Assembly (NCBI GenBank): GCA_015183035.1 | Contig: JACZZP010000016.1 | Location: 496,001 to 560,000, forward strand | Direction of reading: 5' to 3' | Origin: Meloidogyne chitwoodi | Taxonomy: Eukaryota; Nematoda; Chromadorea; Rhabditida; Meloidogynidae | DNA length: 64,000 nt | Shown: one piece after another, positions 59,742 to 64,000 of the stretch | Numbering within the stretch: the stretch's first letter is position 1 | Layout: every line of letters begins with the position of its first letter | The notes under the pieces: model-generated | Database searches by the model: none | What the model was told of the DNA's origin: nothing | Seen by the model: the letters and a program-made list of their open reading frames with translations, nothing else | Program-made: the position numbers and the translations under genes

Positions 59742-60108
59742 CAGGAGGGTTAAAGAAGTTAAATTTATTAATGCTATAGTTAAAGAGTGATGAGTGTATG
59801 TGTATAGAGAAAAAGAGTTAATGAAAAACGATTTGCCAATAGTGAAAATTTAAACATTTCGCTGCAATAATAATAAAAAAAGTCAATCTTTAGGGGTGTA
59901 TATTTGGTCTTGGTCTCGGCGAGACTGAGCGTCGAGATTCTCGGTCTCGGTACCGAGACCGAGACCTGGTAAAACCGAGACCGAGATTGGAAAATGGGCG
60001 AGACTCTCGGTCCGGTCTCGGCGAGACTCTCGGTCTCGTGTAACTCTACAATAAAGTGATCAAGATGGATATAATTAAAAATAAAATAATAAAATTTGTT
60101 AAATTCAT

Positions 60109-61753
60109 CTAATGAAAAAATATTATTTTCGACCTTTTAGTTAAAAGCTAAATAATAGATAAATATTATTTAAATTCCCCCAATGTTAATTAAATTTTTA
60201 GAACAAATATTTTATGTTTTAATGGAGTTAATAAAAAAAAATTAAATTATTTAGTAATATTTTTTAACTGATAACTTTTTTGCAAATGCCCTTTTATTTA
60301 TTTATCAATACCTGCGCAGTCAGACATAATTTCCCTTTTATTTACATGTAAATTTGTTTATCCTAAAGTAAAGGGAAAAATTTTGAAAGAATTTCGCAAT
60401 TATTTTAAAAAATTTTATTAGATAAATTATATTACGTAAAGATGAAGATATTAAAAAAAAAGAGTGGTTACAGTCTTTTCTCCTCCTAATCCTGCCGCTC
60501 ATTAATTTTCCATTTTAATTTAATTTCGAAAGAAAAATTAAACACAAATTAAGAAGAGAATTTAAAATTGTAAAAAGGTCATTTTTCTTATACATATTAA
60601 AAAATTTAAAGTAATTAAATATTTATTTTTTAAATTCCCTTGTGTTCATTGTCCATTTTGTTTTGCTCAAAACTATTTTGTTGTCTTTTATTTGCAGTAA
60701 AACAAGAGAGAGAGTATTTATTCGTTGTGTAGATATAGCAAATTTGAGACACTGAATGGATATAGACTCCCGGATATATCCTGATAAGGATACTGAAATT
60801 CGTATCCAATCCAATTGGCTGTTACAACCTAATATACTTTTGATTTGATGGAAAAATGGCAAATACTTAATTAATAAAAAAATTTGCGTTCTTGCGTTTT
60901 TGCGTTCATTTTTGGCCTTGCGTTGTGTTTTGCGTTGTTGCAAAATTTTTCGTGCGCCCGTCCCTGGCCCAGACGTGTTCAAAACAGCAAAACGAAACAA
61001 AACGACACAAAATTTTTTTTAAAATCGTTTCGTTAGAGACGAAACACTTGTGTTTCGGTTTTTAATTTTTTTTTAATTTTTTGAAAAAATTTTTTTACTC
61101 TAATATCCGTCCGCAAATGGAGGGCCACAAGTCTAAATTAAAGAAAATAAATTTAAAATGTAAAAAATGTAATGTTGACTTGAGTAATAAATTTTAATTA
61201 ATTAAATTGATTTAATTGAAAAAAAACTTGTTTTTTTTAAATTGAAAATAATATTTCTTTACAAAAAATATTATTTTAAATGGCAAATTAAATTTTTTAT
61301 TTTTTCTCTAATTATTTGAATTTGAATATTTGCAAAAAAAAATTATTTAAAATTAGCTAGACATTATAAAAAAATTTAAGGAAATAAATGGGTATATTTA
61401 AATTTTTATTTTGCAAATTATTTTCATATAAAAAAATAGTTAAGTAAATAAATTTAAATAAATTAATATAAAAAATTTTATATTTATTGCCTAAAATAAA
61501 TTTTTAAATAAAAAAGAAGAATTATTTACACAAATAAAATTTTATTTTTTTAATAAATTTTATTTGCAAATATACTCATTTATTTATTTAAATTCTTCCT
61601 ATTTAAGTAAATCATTTTCTATATTTTATTTAAATCTGATTAAAATAAATAGATTATTTATTTTATAAAATTGTCTGTTTCATCAATCCAATATTTTTTA
61701 AATTATTTTTATTAAAATTTTATTTAGAAAAATAATTATAATAAAAACAAAAA
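60109..61753. other. Intergenic with unassigned GC-richer block and duplicated segment
   Basis: 60640-61070 is less AT-rich, with iterated aacgcaa words and, on the minus strand, a CAGGGACGGGCGCAC string like a DNA-transposon end. The frame across it is repeat-like and not called. 61130-61350 duplicates 55590-55830. Confidence 0.35.
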
Positions 61754-62319
61754 ATGTTTATTAATCAAATTGTGATAATATTTATTTCTTTAATTTTAAT
61801 TAATTTTATGTAAGTTTTAATTATATTTTAAAATAAAAATTTTTTTTAGTTTTTGCATAATTAGAGTAAAAATTTGTTAAGGAAAGAAATAAAAAAAGTA
61901 AAAAAAATTAAGGTCCGGCTCAGTTCTGTTTTAATAGAAAAAAAAGAGACAGATCCGTCCGATCTTCACTAAAAAATATTGTAAAGAAAATTAGGGACTG
62001 TTTTCTAACTGCCACCTTAAATTTTTTAATAAAAGACAATTTAGATTTGAATATAAAAAATATAATTATTATTTAAAAATGTTTTTAATGTTAATTCAAA
62101 ATAAATTTTTAAAAAAAAATTTATTTTTACACAATTATCGTATTATTTAAGTTTTTCTATTTTTATTTTCCTTCGATAAATATAAGTATAATATAATAGT
62201 AATATAATAAATTTAATTTTTAAATTTAAATTAATTTATAATTATTTAAAAGATTATGCCATCATGACTACTCTGGGCAACGAAAAGATCGTCCTTCTCA
62301 TAATTTAATTGAAGATTGA
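61754..62319 (+). CDS. Two-exon secreted DY...HN peptide precursor (PSY-like)
   Basis: Exon 1 (61754-61809) encodes MFINQIVIIFISLILINF and ends before gtaagt. Exon 2 (62253-62319) follows an ag acceptor in a short A-rich context and reads ILCHHDYSGQRKDRPSHNLI, ending ED-stop. The 40-residue product has a signal peptide ending about ILC or LCH and a tail with D24-Y25 and H35-N36. This is exactly the D1-Y2...H12-N13 spacing of the peptides at 29.2, 30.3 and 41.5 kb, although the residues between differ. Tyrosine preceded by Asp suits sulfation. The 443-base intron is AT-rich. The weak point is the acceptor (ttaaaag); function is inferred. Confidence 0.55.
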
Positions 62320-62966
62320 TTTATTATGAGCATAAAAAATTGAAGAATAAATTTAAAAAAGCTTAAAAAATGTAATTTTAACAATTAAAAATCTTATAAG
62401 AAAAAATACTAATTTAATAATTATGAATAAACTCAATTAAATAAATTTTTCAAAAAGTCAAATTTTATTAAAATAATTTAAATAAAAATTATCTTTTTAT
62501 ATTTTTTATATTTAAAAATTCCAAATAATTTAAATTTTTAAAAATAAAACGATTCTATAGCTAAATAGAGTAAATTAAAATTTAATAAAAAATATGCTTG
62601 TATGTAGAGTAGGCCGAGACCGAGAGTCTCGCCGAGACCGAGCCGAGAGTCTCGGCCATTTTCCAATCTCGGTCTCGGTTTTGCTCGGTCTCGGTCTCGA
62701 TACCGAGACCGAGAGTCTCGACGCTAAGTCTCGCCGAGACCGAGACCAAATATACACCCCTAATGATTGACTTTTTTTTATTATTATTGCAGCAAAATGT
62801 TTAAATTTTCACTATTGGCAAATCATTTTTCATTAACTCTTTTTCTCTATACACATACACTCATCACTCTTTAACAATAGCATTAATAAATTTAACTTCT
62901 TTAACCCTCTTGTAGGAGAGAAGAGAATATGGAAAGGAGATTTATCTAGTTTTTAATTTTTCTAGT

Positions 62967-63036
62967 AATTCAAGCGTGGTTTAGTTATTAAAATGCTAGA
63001 CTATAACTCTAAACTTGATGGAGGTTCGATTCCTTT
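62967..63036 (+). pseudogene. tRNA-like sequence inside hAT-like element B
   Basis: Same as the element A copy with three or so base changes; A-box-like and B-box GGTTCGATTCC intact, anticodon-loop-like CTATAAC. Confidence 0.55.
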
Positions 63037-63070
63037 ATAATGTACAGATATTAGTAACTAATTAATTAAA

Positions 63071-63253
63071 TTAAATTTTCGACTGCGGCGCAAAAAGTGG
63101 TGAATTTTTGGCAACTAGAGTGCAATAACTTTTTAAAATTTTCGCCTGCGGCGCGAATATAGCCTTAATCTTTATAAGTTCACGAAAATCCGATCCGATA
63201 CACGCATCAACCCAGGACATCCCTGATATAAATGCACCTGCAATAAAAGACAA
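63071..63253 (-). other. Captured exon-like frame in hAT-like element B
   Basis: Equivalent of 59214-59396: acceptor-like ttattgcag followed by GAFISGMSWVDACIGSDFRE and ending FAPQSKI. Unrecognised. Confidence 0.4.
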
Positions 63254-63779
63254 AAAAAATTAATTTTTTAATTATTTTTATTCATAGTATAAGCTTTTTA
63301 ACCAGTGGTAAACCATAATTTTCAATAACCGCTTACGGTATATTTGTTCTAACAATCCGTTAACCGGAGGGACAGATTATTAACCGGTCTTGATATACCC
63401 TAAATATAAAGGAGAAGATTTAAAGATACATATTTAATAAAATTGATATAATATTTTGAAAATTAATAGATAATAATGTAGATTTTAATATTTTTGAAAG
63501 TCTCGGTTAGTCTCGGGTCTCGGTCTCGGGCCAAAATTTGGGTATCGGTCTCGATCTCGGTTTTGTCAGTCTCGGTCAATCTCGGTATCGGGTTTTCCCA
63601 AAAGTCTCGGTCTCGTCCTACTCTACTTGTATGTAATTGTCAAAAAATTTTACTAATTAGAATAATTATTTAAATTCAACATTATTTCTGCAATTAAATT
63701 AATCATCAAAATTGGGTTCTAAATTTAAAAAATACAATTTTAATTAAAAATTTTTTATTATCGTACAAGATGCGAAAAA

Positions 63780-64000
63780 TTTTATTAAAGTTTACGTGTA
63801 TTTGATCCTTGTCCAACTTCAGATTTTTTTCTCTTCTTGTTCTCATCTTTTTTTACGTTAAACTCATGGTAAGCAGCTTTGTGTAATTTTAAATGTAAGG
63901 GTAAATTAGATGCATAATTATTGTTTTTAAGTATTTTGTTACATAATTTACCATTATTAATATAACATAAACATTTGGCCTTATTTGTGTCGATATTAAC
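63780..64000 (-). CDS. Partial zinc-finger gene (paralogue of the 56-60 kb gene), runs off window
   Basis: The minus strand reads VNIDTNKAKCLCYINNGKLC, then NYASNLPLHLKLHKAAYHEF and KKRKKSEVGQGSNTR before a gtaaa donor-like site. This is the second finger exon of the neighbouring gene (about 57421-57659), with C-x-C...C and H-x3-H retained. The rest of the gene lies beyond the right edge. It shows that the zinc-finger family is tandemly duplicated here. Confidence 0.6.

Larger units (their letters stand above)
58836..60048. mobile_element. hAT-like element A (1.2 kb), perfect 8-bp TSD, in a signal-peptide exon
   Basis: Ends TAGAGTTACACGAGACCGAG and its reverse, flanked by caataaag (58828-58835, 60049-60056). 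Subterminal regions are arrays of cgagaccgaga words. Inside are an exon-like 60-codon frame preceded by ttattgcag (59214-59396), a tRNA-like sequence (59431-59500), and a nested 180-bp element (59559-59741) missing from copy B. No transposase; non-autonomous. Confidence 0.8.
56212..60108 (-). pseudogene. Secreted multi-zinc-finger (BED/C2H2-like) gene split by a hAT-like transposon
   Basis: The first exon starts at ATG 60106-60108 and encodes the signal-like MNLTNFIILFLIISILITLL. It is interrupted at 60049 by a 1.2-kb element and resumes at 58835. One copy of the 8-bp duplication restores the frame into DCTGNEKRKRKRTEYEE, a basic nuclear-localisation-like stretch, and an acidic Ser/Asp region. 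Then come a linker exon, a canonical BED finger (57976-58200: SSVWKYFEK, C-x2-C, L-x2-HL-x5-H), and a second finger (about 57421-57659: AKCLCYINNNG...LKSHLKLH). A third (56915-57098) ends in TAG at 56915-56917, and a fourth (56212-56490) ends ESIKKS. The insertion and the internal TAG suggest a broken or truncated gene; splicing out the element cannot be excluded. Confidence 0.6.
62605..63625. mobile_element. hAT-like element B (1.0 kb), perfect 8-bp TSD
   Basis: Ends TAGAGTAGG...CGAGACC and reverse, flanked by cttgtatg (62597-62604, 63626-63633). Closely matches element A in inverted orientation, minus the nested insert. Carries the same tRNA-like (62967-63036) and exon-like (63071-63253) cargo. 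Confidence 0.8.

Noticed and set aside
60623..61000. 125-codon frame with KTQRKAKNERKN
   Set aside because: The basic part derives from iterated aacgcaa words and a possible transposon end; no signal, domain or splice context supports it.
62575..62757. 60-codon Arg/Ser-rich frame
   Set aside because: Translation of the ctcggtctcg array at the end of element B.

Overview
The window looks like nuclear DNA of a plant-parasitic nematode, most likely a root-knot nematode (Meloidogyne-type). It is strongly AT-rich, with many short introns whose acceptors are often ttttaag or ttaaag. It carries nematode-specific chemoreceptor families (Srt and Srd types), an expanded MATH-BTB family, a DUF273-type glycosyltransferase, and very short secreted peptides resembling sulfated plant peptide hormones. 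All names come from reading the translated sequence by eye; no database search was possible.

Layout: 1-8.7 kb holds five alpha-1,3-fucosyltransferase-like (GT10) modules. One (5340-6550) reads through intact, one is cut by the window edge and three are damaged. 9.6-21.7 kb holds five minus-strand MATH-BTB genes in tandem. Four of them have a conserved non-coding block upstream, and the first contains a Merlin-like transposon in an intron. 23.0-24.4 kb holds a secreted Cys-containing protein, and 25.7-27.5 kb an Srt-type receptor whose last codons form the first unit of a nine-copy 31-bp tandem repeat. 29.2-31.4 kb holds three tandem genes for 41-46 aa secreted peptides with a DY...HN core. 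They are followed by a divergent pair of tRNA-Thr genes, which is duplicated near 42.5-42.9 kb. 32.6-34.4 kb is an unrecognised Lys/Asn-rich gene, 36.1-38.3 kb an Srd-type receptor, 39.3-41.1 kb a secreted acidic protein with a pepsin-inhibitor-3-like segment, and 41.5-41.8 kb a secreted precursor with two more DY...HN motifs. 43.3-45.0 kb is an unknown secreted protein, 47.2-51.1 kb a UDP-glycosyltransferase-like gene without a visible membrane anchor, and 51.9-54.4 kb a DUF273-type glycosyltransferase. 56.2-60.1 kb is a secreted multi-zinc-finger gene with a basic nuclear-localisation-like stretch, whose signal-peptide exon is split by a 1.2-kb hAT-like transposon. 61.75-62.32 kb is a two-exon gene for another DY...HN peptide. 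A partial second zinc-finger gene runs off the right edge.

The most interesting signal is the dispersed DY-x9-HN peptide family: four genes with five exact copies of the spacing, plus one divergent paralogue. Every member has a signal peptide, and the tyrosine follows an aspartate. The core resembles plant PSY and bacterial RaxX sulfopeptides and has a CLE/IDA-like HN tail. Root-knot nematodes are known to make PSY mimics, so part of this may be described already; the invariant spacing, the two-motif precursor and the intron-containing member are worth checking.

Mobile DNA is dense. Six elements have perfect 8-bp target-site duplications visible in the text and one has a 9-bp duplication with a single mismatch. 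They include two related Merlin-like elements with transposase remnants and two hAT-like elements that carry a tRNA-like sequence and an exon-like fragment.
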